A stretch of DNA of 64,000 nt from Polychytrium aggregatum. Its lineage: Eukaryota > Chytridiomycota > Chytridiomycetes > Polychytriales. The DNA lies in NCBI RefSeq assembly GCF_025602895.1, contig NW_026516215.1:928532-992531 (forward strand). Reading direction: 5' to 3'. A program made the position numbers and the translations under genes. The notes below the pieces were generated by a model. That model was not told where the DNA came from and did no database searches. It saw only the letters and a program-made list of their open reading frames with translations. Positions 12,901 through 23,000 of this stretch are shown here, in pieces (the first letter of the stretch is position 1; every line of letters starts with the position of its first letter).

Positions 12901-13048
12901 CCACGGAGAGGTGGCCGAGTTTGGCACGCCCTTTGAGCTGATGCAGCGCGAGGACGGAGTCTTCCGCAAGATGTGCCAGGACTCGGGCGAGTTTGAAGAG
13001 CTCGAGAAGATGGCCCGAGCCAGGGATCAAGCCAAGAAGGCCCTCTGA
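6976..13048 (+). CDS. ABCC/MRP-type ABC transporter, 8 exons, with a +1 frameshift before NBD2
   Basis: Exons are 6976-7133, 7239-7575, 7705-7992, 8198-8602, 8807-9404, 9587-9666, 9761-11908 and 12058-13048. Phases agree throughout except for one extra base near 12250. Discounting it gives about 1,667 residues, normal for the family. The N-terminal membrane segments precede two TMD-NBD units. NBD1 has Walker A GSTGSGKSS (about residue 749), signature LSGGQKQ (848) and Walker B ILLDDPLSAVD (869). NBD2 has GRTGAGKS (about 1407), NFSQGQRQ (1547) and ITVLDEATASVD. Family members export conjugates, drugs or metals from cytoplasm or into the vacuole; the substrate here is unknown. The intron after exon 6 uses a GC donor (GCAAGT). 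The frameshift would remove NBD2 if real, but the frame is intact on both sides, so an assembly indel is likely. Confidence 0.9.
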
Positions 13049-14052
13049 GCCCGCCCTCATCCCGGCCAGTGTGCTGGTCAACAACAATCCGAGCGGGTGC
13101 CCAGCTGCTGTGATTTGCGATTTCTGTTTTGTTATTGTGTTGGGATACCGGACTGGTTGGAGCACTGTGCCTATTGGACACCGATGTGCTTGTGTGGTTG
13201 ACTGCTTGTGAGTGATTGGATGTTTCAGTGTGCCGTTCTGGTGGAATGGGGTGGTTTTTGGTAGATTCGATCGCTCGACTGAGAGCTCTGTCAAATGAGA
13301 GTCTTTGTGACATCTATGATATTTCTTATGTTCATTCAAATCAGCATGCCCCATGAATGATAATAAACAACCGACTTGGCGACGACATCCCAGATTGTTT
13401 CGTGGATGTGTGCCTGAGAGTCCCCAAACGACCCGGCACCGCAATCGCACTCACGCTGTCGCTAATCGAGTGAGATCGAATGGTGCAAGTGTCGCTCGTT
13501 CAAAGTATCGGCAATCACAGCCATCGGAATGATGCTGGATTGCAGCTAGGCTGGGACGAGACATCCTGGACCTGGATCGATGGGCTGCTTGCTCTGGCCA
13601 TCCAGAGAACACTCTTCAAACCATGAACGGGACACCGGAACCCGACAATATCGAGTTGATTCCATCGATACCACAATATCGGCCATGGGAGGGATGGCTT
13701 CTGTTCCTGGGGTCGAGGATGTGCTGACTCGTGCAGCATTGCGACACAATTGGACTCGAGAAACAGACCCAAGACACATTGGCCAGGAACAGGATGCAGA
13801 TGATGCCTTCCAGGATGTGAGTTGGAGGATGGAGTGATGGAATGTGTGGGAATGATGGAGTGATGGGATGTGTGGGAATGAAGATGAGCACAAGCAATCG
13901 ATCCATGGATCCAACCATGTTCCTGGCTTGGTGGCTGTGCCACTCTCATTCCATTCCACCCATCTCGTCTCGTCTCGTCTCATCTCATATCATCTCCTCA
14001 GCATCATCATTGAACTCTCATCACATCCCACTCAATCTACACATCGTGCATC
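13049..14052. other. Intergenic region with a short minisatellite
   Basis: The transporter's 3' flank has AATAAA near 13361. A 26-bp unit containing gatggagtgatgg and tgtgtgggaat is repeated about twice at 13829-13881. A tctcg/tctca microsatellite (13960-14000) precedes the Sel1 gene start. No coding gene was seen. Confidence 0.55.
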
Positions 14053-15624
14053 ATGGCTGCCAGTGTCCATCATTCAGCCAACATGGCTCGACCGGCCATC
14101 AACGAGCACATCCCAGATATATTCACCATCATTTGTTGCAACGACGGCTTCCAACTCGCCCTCGACCTCAGCACCATCAAGACTCTCCTCCGAGTGTGCA
14201 AGCGGGCCCGGCCTCTCCTGAGCTCCAAGGTGCCTCACTTCCACCGTTGGTGTCAGAAGGCAGGACTGTGTCGTCCGGATGGACAGATGCGGATCGGTCT
14301 CACACCCAGCGACAAAATCGCCCTCTCGCTGTACTGCGATGATCAAGCCACAACTGACCGATCCTGGCTCGAAGATCAAGCCGATAAGGGCAATGCTGCT
14401 GCCTCGTATCTCCTGGCTCGGATGTTGCAATCTGGTATCGACTCGGAAGCAAAAGATGACAGTCAGACTGGCGATGACGATGTCGATGACGGTGAGACTG
14501 ACGATGACGATGAGCCTATAAAGAATGCCAAGAACCAGCAGATATTCCAACATCTGATGAAGGCTGCTGAAGGCCAACATCCAATGGCGCAGTCCCACCT
14601 CGCCCAGTGTTATCGCAACGGAACTGGAGTCGAACAAGATCACACCAAGGCCACCGGGCTGTATCGCAATCTTGCCGAACGTGGGATCCTGCAAGCCCAA
14701 ATTGTCTTTGGCGGTTGCTACGAGGTTGGCGAAGGTGTTGATCAAGACTACGATGCAGCCATCGAGTGGTATTCCAAGGCCGCGGATCAAGGCAGCGAAG
14801 ATGGTCGGTTCCACATCGTGTTCCTCCGTGGATGGCGCTCGTTCATCGGCCATGGTGTCGAACAGAGCGACGCCGACGCCTTAAACCACTGGCATGAAGT
14901 CAGCACCCAGTCCACCAACCCAGTCATCAAGCCCATCGCCACCCACATGGTCGGCTGGATGCACTATCTCGGCCGGGGCACTGTGCGAGACGAGCAGAAG
15001 GGCGTCAAGATCATTCGAGTGAACCAATCGAATGGTCTCATTTTTGGTGAAAATGAGTGTTTGGCATCGATTTGGAACTACTTCGGGTCCGACTCACCTA
15101 CATCTCGCAAGTTCTATGAGCTGTGCCGGCTCGGATCTGAGCGGGACTGGCTGTGCAAACACCTGATGGCCATTTGCCTCATAAATGGATTCGGTACCCC
15201 GACGAACCAGACCAAGGCAGCGGACATTTTTGAGCAGCTCGCCAACGACGGCCACAGTGACAGTCAGCTGTGGATTGGAATGTGTTTCTATCGTGAATGG
15301 GGAGTATCGGAAGACCACAGGAAGGCATTCGAGTGGTTCACCAAGTCGGCCAACCAAGACAACCCATATGGGCAGTGGTGGGTAGGTGTGTGCTACTTGA
15401 ATGGATATGGAGTCACCAAGGACCACGCCAAGGCAGCCAAGTGGTCTCGCATCTCGGCCGAACAAGGCAATCGGTACGGACAAGATTATCTCGGCAACTG
15501 CTACGAGTTTGGTTTGGGTGTCCCCGAGGACATCGACACCGCCGTCTTCTGGTATCGCAAGTCCGCCGACCAGGGCCACAGAGATGCCATCGACAGACTC
15601 GAGTACCTCGGGGAGCGGCCTTGA
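14053..15624 (+). CDS. Sel1-repeat protein, paralog 1
   Basis: A single exon of 523 residues. Residues about 20-60 (DIFTIICCNDGFQLALD...LLRVCKRARPLLSSKVP) are strongly conserved in the other two Sel1 paralogs of the window and recall an F-box-like or helical adaptor segment, but I cannot name the fold. An acidic linker of Asp and Glu (about 135-160) follows. The rest is Sel1-like repeats of about 36 residues, with A-Q-x-x-L-A-x-C-Y-x-x-G-x-G-V-x-x-D and A-x-x-W-Y-x-K-A-A-D-Q-G patterns. Such solenoids are protein-binding scaffolds, often in ER-associated degradation or signalling. AATAAA lies at 15798-15803. The ATG at 14053 was chosen as first in frame; Met11 is an alternative start. Confidence 0.85.
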   Translation: MAASVHHSANMARPAINEHIPDIFTIICCNDGFQLALDLSTIKTLLRVCKRARPLLSSKVPHFHRWCQKAGLCRPDGQMRIGLTPSDKIALSLYCDDQATTDRSWLEDQADKGNAAASYLLARMLQSGIDSEAKDDSQTGDDDVDDGETDDDDEPIKNAKNQQIFQHLMKAAEGQHPMAQSHLAQCYRNGTGVEQDHTKATGLYRNLAERGILQAQIVFGGCYEVGEGVDQDYDAAIEWYSKAADQGSEDGRFHIVFLRGWRSFIGHGVEQSDADALNHWHEVSTQSTNPVIKPIATHMVGWMHYLGRGTVRDEQKGVKIIRVNQSNGLIFGENECLASIWNYFGSDSPTSRKFYELCRLGSERDWLCKHLMAICLINGFGTPTNQTKAADIFEQLANDGHSDSQLWIGMCFYREWGVSEDHRKAFEWFTKSANQDNPYGQWWVGVCYLNGYGVTKDHAKAAKWSRISAEQGNRYGQDYLGNCYEFGLGVPEDIDTAVFWYRKSADQGHRDAIDRLEYLGERP

Positions 15625-15734
15625 TCCCCGATTCCCTTTCGATTTCCTCTCAAACCACCATATTTCGATACTGAACATGCAAGCCATAGGACAAACCGCA
15701 CCGCCCACACCCATCCTCGAGATCATGGGTCCAA

Positions 15735-15836
15735 AGTGGACTTGACAAGTGGTCCCGATAGAGCGAGAGTAGTTGAGAGATATTGCTTTTGGCATTCAAT
15801 AAATCAATATACAAAATACTGCTGTCCCATAACTAG
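15735..15836 (-). repeat. Sel1-gene 3'-flank repeat, copy 1
   Basis: Read on the minus strand it contains TATGGGACAGCA, GTATATTG, ATTTATTGAATG and a final CAATATC, matching the other three copies in the window. It lies just 3' of Sel1 paralog 1 and includes that gene's AATAAA. Confidence 0.7.
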
Positions 15837-16639
15837 AGCAGTGTGAAGGCCAATCGTGCTGGTCAGCAGTCTATGAGCGAGTCCGACCAGCGAGTTGTCC
15901 ACCAGCAAACATTCCACCGTCTGGAAACACGGTTCTGCTTGGTTGGATGCCTTCACAGTGGCCTCGGAGTCGACCGGATCCCACCACGGCTGAGGAATTG
16001 CATGGAAGTCTTGCTGAGTATGAAATTGCACAGACAAAAGTCTGCCTTGGTCGCTGGTTTGAAGTCAGAGAAGGTGTCGGGCGACATTCAAGCATCAGCT
16101 TGGACAAGTCGCTGTGATATGGTTCCACACTTCCGAGCCGACTCTCACTTTTGTATACACTGTTCTCGCAGTCCTGGAGTCCTTTGCTTCTCGCGAGTCA
16201 GTCATTGCTTCACAGTTCAGCTCATTCTTGTTCGCGCCCCATTCTTGATTGCGATTGCTCGAAACTCTGTCGATTTGTCGGTGGCATTCAATACACCACT
16301 TTCAAGTGAATGCGAGTGCGGTCCCGGCTGCTGTTGAGTGGCCAATACAGGCTGTGTTCGCTGGGCATTCAGGACAGCGAAAGCAGAAATGGCTGAGCGA
16401 TGGGATTGTTGATACATTGGTGGCAGGCACGTATTCAGAATCCGGACGATTCTGCTGCCGGAGAAGGGTACCGCATGTTCTGTTTCGCATCATACTGAAT
16501 TGAAAATGACAAGCGCCTGCACATCGAGTCAAATCCAAAGCCAAGTCGATGAGGACTGTGTTCGCAGTGCGGTGTGTGATCCATTACTAGTGGCCCCAAG
16601 AGAGGAGTGCGTCAAATCTGCGGAAACCCGGCGAGGGAT

Positions 16640-17010
16640 CTTTGTAAGGCTATAGTGCTTCCAGCACTATCCACAAGGAGAGTACTTCAGAGCCCCATTG
16701 CCTGCTCCTTGCTGAGGGTCTCGAGGGCCAGTCCATATTCGATCATGGGTCGGATGAGTCTCTTGAAGATGCTCGCCACCGTCTTCGACAAGCACTGATC
16801 CCGGCGCATTCCATGCTTTACCAGCTTGTCGAGGATGCCATTGGACTTGTGGGCGAGATGCTGGATCTGATGTCCAGTCGGAAAAGTGGATATCGACTAT
16901 GGCGGGTGGAATTGGATAATTACGCTCTCTGAACTCCTGAATAGTGGAGATCGACGGAAACAACCACAATGGACGTCTCGGTACTGGAGAGGATAGGTCG
17001 ACTTGCTGCC
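16640..17010 (-). pseudogene. Decayed LINE reverse-transcriptase fragment
   Basis: On the minus strand one frame reads KTVASIFKRLIRPMIEYGLA, matching the RT thumb of the other LINEs in the window (KTITQVYKTFVRPTLEYGMA). Just upstream, in shifted frames, is similarity to their IxxVQEFRYLG-(I/V)DIDGF segment. The frame is broken, and neither LINE end is visible. It is an old fragment between Sel1 paralogs 1 and 2. Confidence 0.6.
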
Positions 17011-17065
17011 TGCATTCAAAGGTCTCAAATGGCGCTGTTGGACGGGATGACACTGAGTATCTACT

Positions 17066-17275
17066 CATCAGTGGTTGCAGAGCCAGGATCGATGCCGAGT
17101 GTCGAGTTGTCGTTGTCGATTCATTCGATGTTTCTCTCGGTCGATCAACATCAGCGATTCATATGGGACAGCACTATTCGTATATTGTACGAATTGAATG
17201 TAATGAACGTCAAATACAACATCATTACTTTGTGTGTTGGTGAGGTGGTTTCCTCGATTTATTGGATGTGATCTC
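17066..17275 (+). repeat. Sel1-gene 3'-flank repeat, copy 2
   Basis: Contains GTCGAGTTGTCGTTGTCGA, GTCGATCAACATCAGCGATT and TATGGGACAGCACTATT, followed by an AT-rich end with GATTTATTGGATGT. Copy 4 at 32.6 kb is the closest match. It sits immediately 3' of Sel1 paralog 2, antisense to that gene, the same relation as for copies 1 and 3. Confidence 0.75.
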
Positions 17276-17325
17276 CTAAATTTCATATGGATGATGAATC
17301 AAAGCGTCATCGGCCAAACCTGATA

Positions 17326-18903
17326 TCAAGGCCATCCTCCCAGAGACTTGAGTTTGTCGATGGTATATTCAAAACCCTGGTTGGCGGACTTGCGATACCA
17401 GAAGACGGCACTGTCGATGTCCTGCGGGACACCACGGCCATATTGGTAGCAATAGCCGAGATCACCTTGTGCGTATCGATTGCCCAGTTCAGCCGACTTG
17501 CGATTCCATTCGACTGCCTTGGAGTAGTCACGGATGACTCCCCATTCATTCAAGTAGCACGAACCAACCATCCACTGTCCGTATGAGTTGCCTTGGTCGG
17601 CGGACTTGCTGAACCACTCGAATGCCTTCGGCTCGTCCATCGATACTCCCTTGTCGCATCGATAGCAATCTCCAATCCACAACTGACTGTCGCTGTGGCC
17701 TTCGTTTGCGAGTTGCTCAAAGATGCCAGCGGCTTTTTCCCAGTCTGGGGTGGTTCCGAATCCATTGACCAGACATACGGCCATGAGATGCCTGCACAAC
17801 CAGTCCCGGTCCGATCCCAGCTGGCAAACCTGAAATAGCTTGCGTGCGGCGGATGAGTCGGAGCTGATGGACTCCCAACCCGCTAACAGACATTCGTCTT
17901 CTCCGAAAGGGAACTCATTCGATCTGTTCTCTCGGATGATCTTGATTCCCTTCTGCTTGTCCTGCTGGGTACCCCGGCCGAGATAGTGCATCCAGCCAAC
18001 CATGTGGGTGGCGATGGGTTTGATGACTGGATCGGTAGATTGGGTGCTGACTTCCTGCCAGCGATTGAAGGCATCGACATCGCTCTGTTCGACACCATGG
18101 CCGATGAACGAGAACCATCCTCGGAGGAATACGATGTGGAGGCGGCCGTCTTCACTGCTCTGGTCCGCAGCCTTGGAATACCATTCGATGGCTGCATTGA
18201 AGTCTTGATCGACACCTTCGCCGTTCTCATAACTTTGACCAAGGGAGATTTGGGCCTGAGGGATCCCCCGTTCTGCAAGGCTGAGGTATAGCTCGACAGC
18301 CTTGGCTGGGGATTGGTTGAATCCATTGCCGTCATGATAACCTTTAGCCAGGTGGAACTGTGCCATCGGATGTTGGGCTTCGGCGGCGTTCTCCAAATGG
18401 TGGAAGATTTGCTGCTTGGTGGCTTCCTTCTCGGACCATTTCACTTGGTCTTGGTCGAGATCGAGTTGGAGGATCTTTGCCATGATATAGGAGGCGGCAG
18501 CAGTGCCTTGTTCAGCTTGATCTTCGAGCCAGGATCGATCGGCTGTCTCTTGATCATCGCAGTGCAGGGAGAGTGCAACCTGGTCACTGGGTGTGAGGCC
18601 GATCCGCATCTGTCCATCTGGACGACAGAATCCAGCCTTCTGGCACCAGGTGAGGAAGCGAGGCACCTTGGAGCTCAGGAGAGACTGGGCTCGTTTGCAC
18701 ACTCGGAGCAGGGCCTTGATGGTGCTGTGGTCGAAGGCAAGCTGGAAGCTGTCGTTACAGCACACGATGGTGAAGATGTCTGGGTTGTGTTCGAGTGAGA
18801 GCTGGGTGATATCGGGCATCGACGAGGTTGGTTTGGATTCATCTTGAGCTTGGTGGGCGGGAGATGCTGCTGTGTTTGGAGCAGGCTCGTTCATGCTTGC
18901 CAT
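17326..18903 (-). CDS. Sel1-repeat protein, paralog 2
   Basis: 525 residues in one exon. The frame is open for 68 more codons upstream, but the start at 18903 (MASMNEPAPNTAASP) was chosen because paralog 3 begins MTSMNEPASTTASSP. After a roughly 50-residue disordered leader, the block NPDIFTIVCCNDSFQLAFDH through LLSSKVPRF is shared with the paralogs, followed by Sel1-like repeats to the C terminus. It lacks the Asp/Glu linker of paralog 1. It is divergently oriented from the kinase-Sel1 gene at 20016. Likely role: cytoplasmic scaffold; partners unknown. Confidence 0.85.
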   Translation of the reverse strand: MASMNEPAPNTAASPAHQAQDESKPTSSMPDITQLSLEHNPDIFTIVCCNDSFQLAFDHSTIKALLRVCKRAQSLLSSKVPRFLTWCQKAGFCRPDGQMRIGLTPSDQVALSLHCDDQETADRSWLEDQAEQGTAAASYIMAKILQLDLDQDQVKWSEKEATKQQIFHHLENAAEAQHPMAQFHLAKGYHDGNGFNQSPAKAVELYLSLAERGIPQAQISLGQSYENGEGVDQDFNAAIEWYSKAADQSSEDGRLHIVFLRGWFSFIGHGVEQSDVDAFNRWQEVSTQSTDPVIKPIATHMVGWMHYLGRGTQQDKQKGIKIIRENRSNEFPFGEDECLLAGWESISSDSSAARKLFQVCQLGSDRDWLCRHLMAVCLVNGFGTTPDWEKAAGIFEQLANEGHSDSQLWIGDCYRCDKGVSMDEPKAFEWFSKSADQGNSYGQWMVGSCYLNEWGVIRDYSKAVEWNRKSAELGNRYAQGDLGYCYQYGRGVPQDIDSAVFWYRKSANQGFEYTIDKLKSLGGWP

Positions 18904-20015
18904 GTTGACGGAGACAGGAGGGAGGCAAGTGGGTGATGGCGATGGACAGGAGACAGAGAGGCAGGTTGTGGCGAAGCAAGCCAGACCCTGGCAGGCCATG
19001 CCCTGGCCATCCAACACAAACACACAAGCCTGGCTCGATCCGTTGGTTTGTTGGCTGGACTCGGTGTTACTCACTGCACTGCCACATGTACTGCCACATG
19101 TATTCATCGTGGAATCAGAAACGAACTCGAGCCTTCCTATTCACAGATCAGAGTCGACCAGCCTCGGTCATGAAATGCAGGTATGGACTGAGATTTGGTG
19201 AGAGTGTGAGAACGATCGACCCGAGGACCAACAATACTGGCCACATCACAACCAGGCACACATGAGATGATTGGGTAGAATTGCGTCGTTCATTGGCGGG
19301 ATGGAAGGCACAGATGTCAGTCGGGTTGTGAGGCGCGGGAGTGAGAGCATGGTACAAGTATGAAGAGAGGAGTGCAATGGAGTCAATGAGAGACAAGGAC
19401 CATTGGAAAGAGAGTGTATTTGCAGATTTCCCATAATCTCTGCTGCTGTTCCATGAATACAATGTCGAGGGCAATGGGCCGAGAAGCATGAAAGGTGAGC
19501 AGGCCTCGGAAGTCATGGTAGGATTCTTGATGAGGGGCAAAGGGAACTAGGGATGTGGGGAGGTGAGGCTCGCTTATATACTCTCGGTAGTGATGTGGTT
19601 GGTAAGAACGAAATGGGGCGATTCCCGATCCCACAGCCCAGAGTCGAATGGGATGGCTTGTGCATGCACCACATCGTGCCCATTCGAAGATGTCGTCTCG
19701 ACAGCAACCTATCACTTGATCACGGTGAGCACGTCGGGCTGTTATGATGTGGAATGCCATTCTGGAAGATGGTGACTGCTTGTTCGGGCTGCCCCAATCA
19801 TTTGTGTGAACCTTGTGTTCGTTGGGCTGCCATCCACGCGGTGTGGCTTGACACTGCGCATGTGGCTGCGTGACCATTGCGCGCCTGGCTTCGTGTTACT
19901 CTGTCGGATCATGTGCCATGCTTCGCCACCGAGCCAGAATAAAAGGGGCGAGGCTGCGGAATGGAAGGCTTGTTCCTGGGAGACTTTCCCGCTTGATCGC
20001 CAGCCTTCCACAATC
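18904..20015. other. Divergent promoter region between Sel1 paralog 2 and the kinase-Sel1 gene
   Basis: 1.1 kb separates the two divergent starts. A TATA-like AATAAAAGGGG lies at 19938-19948, about 75 bp before the kinase ATG. No conserved coding frame was seen. Confidence 0.5.
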
Positions 20016-23000
20016 ATGCCAATCCTCGAAATCACTATAATTGCCAGTGAAATCACTGCACTCGCCCACCATTCCGATCGCTCCCTCCAAGGCCTCGTCC
20101 AAGTTGTCTTGGCGCTCTTCACCGATGTCCAGCAGGCGGACGAGAGCCAAAAGTCGTGGGGCGTCCTGGCCCGTCGTTCCCGCGACATTTTGATCGCTCT
20201 CTCGCAGTCTCGGACCGATGCGCCTGGATTCTCCTCGCAAGCGGACAGGCTTACTGCCTTCTTCAATGCCATCCAGGAATACTACACCAACGAGGTCCAG
20301 GCCCTCCACAAAGTCGAGCGGGTCTTCAGGGCCAACAAGATCCGCCGCCGAATCGAGCAGTTCTGTCGAGAGCTCAGTGTCCTCTGGCAGGGTGTGAAGC
20401 TGGCCCTCAACATCAACAGCAACGACATGCTCAACGAAGCTGACCTCCGCCAAGCTGTCCAGCACGACGAAGCCCAGAACCAGGCCCTCATCGCCCAAAT
20501 CACCACCCTCCTCCAGCAGAACAATACCGCCGTCTTGGACCAAGTGGACATTCGTCTGAACCAGCAGGAGTGGAAAATCCGCCAAGCCACCGACGCCATC
20601 CAGAACCTCCTTCAGGAAGGCGACGTCACCCAACGAGTTGTCGAAAAGGCTGTCGCTCCGCTCCTCCACATGCTGCAGAACCAGTCCTCGGTCTCTCGCT
20701 CCATGAAGCACGAGCTATGGCGCATCCCCGCCGGCTCCATCACGAACCGCTCCCTTGAACCGATCGCCCGCGGCGGCTTTGGCGAGGTGTTCACCGCAAC
20801 CTACTATGGCTCGGATGTTGCCGTCAAGCAGCTCCTGACCAGCTACCACGAGACTGAGATTGCTCAGTTTCGCCGTGAAATCGAAGTCTGGTACAAGCTG
20901 AGCCACTCCAACGTCCTTCCGCTCCGAGGTGCATGCGATACTACCGAGCGTCCTTTCATGGTCTCGCCGTTCATGAAGAACGGAACCTTGAAGCGATATA
21001 TTTCCGATCCCCAGAACCCACGTTCGCTCGACGATCGCCTCCGCCTCATGTACGAGGTCGCTTCCGGCATGGCCTACCTCCACGGCAACGCCATTGTCCA
21101 TGGAGACCTCAAATCGCTGAATGTCCTGCTGGATGGAGAATACCGCGCTGTGATCTCGGACTTTGGCATGGCCCGCACCAAGCATACTTCAGCCTCTTCC
21201 ACCGCTCGGCCGGACCAGTCGGTCGGTGGAACGCTGGACTATATGGCCCCGGAGATGCTTGACGACGAGAATCCAAGTGGATCCTCCAAGAAGACCGACG
21301 TCTTCGCCTTCGGCATCATGCTCTACGAGGTGCTCAAGAACGGTGGCTACATCTGGACCTCAAAAGACGGCCAACCTCTAACTCAGCGCGCAATCGAGCG
21401 GTTGGTCTGCAACGGCCGTCGACCTGCCCGCTTCGATGGCATCCCCGACCAATACTGGTCGCTCATCGAGCAATGCTGGCACCAAGACCCCACCGAACGC
21501 CCTGCCTTCAAGGACATTATGTCGATTCTCGCTGCCTTCAAGGGTGTCACGCCGCCTCAAACCCCAATCGGCAGCCCCCGCACTTTCTCCAACCTCTCCC
21601 AGCAGATGCAGGGCTTGAGCGTGGACCGCTCCGGCTCGCGCTCCTCGTATAGTCCCTTCAGAAGTAACGATGTCGGAGTCAATCTGCAGAACTCGGGGGG
21701 CTACGCACGCTCGCCGAATCTCGATCACCTTTCTGGTACTCAGCGCGTCGTCGACCATCTCCAATACTCTGGCTCTTCCTCCCCAGATTCACGCTCCTCT
21801 GGGTACGCTGGCTATGCCACACGCGTTTCGGCGCCCCCTCGTCAGCCCGAGCCCTCGACCTTGGCCCAGAGACTCGGCACCAACTTTGGCGTCCCCCGGG
21901 CTGTGATCATGGGCATCCAGCGAGGTGACGCAGAATCTCATATCACTGCGGCACGCCACATCTCGAACGGCAAGCCAGCCAACGATCCTGCCTGGAAGGC
22001 TGCCGCCGAGTTGTATCAGACGGCCGCCGACAAGGGAAACGTCGAGGCCGCATTCGAGCTTGCCTGGCTGCATTTCACCGGCATCGGCGTGGCCAAGAGT
22101 GACACTGAGGCATTCGCCTACTGGCAAGCGGTTTATCAGCAAGCATCCGACGCCATCATGAAGCCCATTGCCACGTTCATGATGGCCTGGTGCTATTACC
22201 TCGGCCGTGGAACTCGCCAGGACGAAGTCAAAGGAAATAAACTCCTTTGCGAGAGCAAGACGACAGAGTTTGGGTTCGCTGCCATCACGATTCCTGATTA
22301 TCTTGCCTCGTCTTTATCTGAGGCCGCCCAAAGGTTTTTTCAACTGAACCTGCTCGGCTTTGACCACGATTGGCTCTGCAAGCACATGATAGCCAGATGC
22401 TACATCGGCGGGTTCGGAACCAGCAAAAACGAAGTCGGAGCTGTGAAAATATTGCTCGAACTCTCGGCAAATGGCCACAGCGCAAGTCAGTGCGTTCTTG
22501 GAAGCTGCTATCAAATGGGCTATTGCCTGCCCAAAGATGGCACAAAAGCATTCGAGTGGTACAGAAAAGCGGCGGACCAAGGATACGCTATTGGTCAAAT
22601 CAACCTCGGCTTCTGCTACTACAAAGGTGAGGCTGTCGCCCAGGACTACACCAAGGCTGTTGAGTGTTACACCAAGGCCGCCAATCAGAGGAATGCATGG
22701 GCTCAATTCAGCCTCGGCGACTGCTTCTACAACGGCCAAGGTGTCGCCCAGGACTACGCCAAGGCTGTCGAGTGGTGGACCAAGGCGGCAAGCCAAGGGA
22801 ATGCAGATGCTCAGATCAACCTCGGCGGCTGCTACTACAACGGTCAAGGTGTTACCCAGGACTACTCCAAGGCCGTTGGGTGGTTCACCAAGGCCGCCAA
22901 TCAGGGACATGCAGTTGCTCAATTCAGCCTCGGTGTCCGCTACTACAACGGCCAAGGTGTCGCCCAGGACTACGCCAAGGCTGTCGAGTGGTGGACCAAG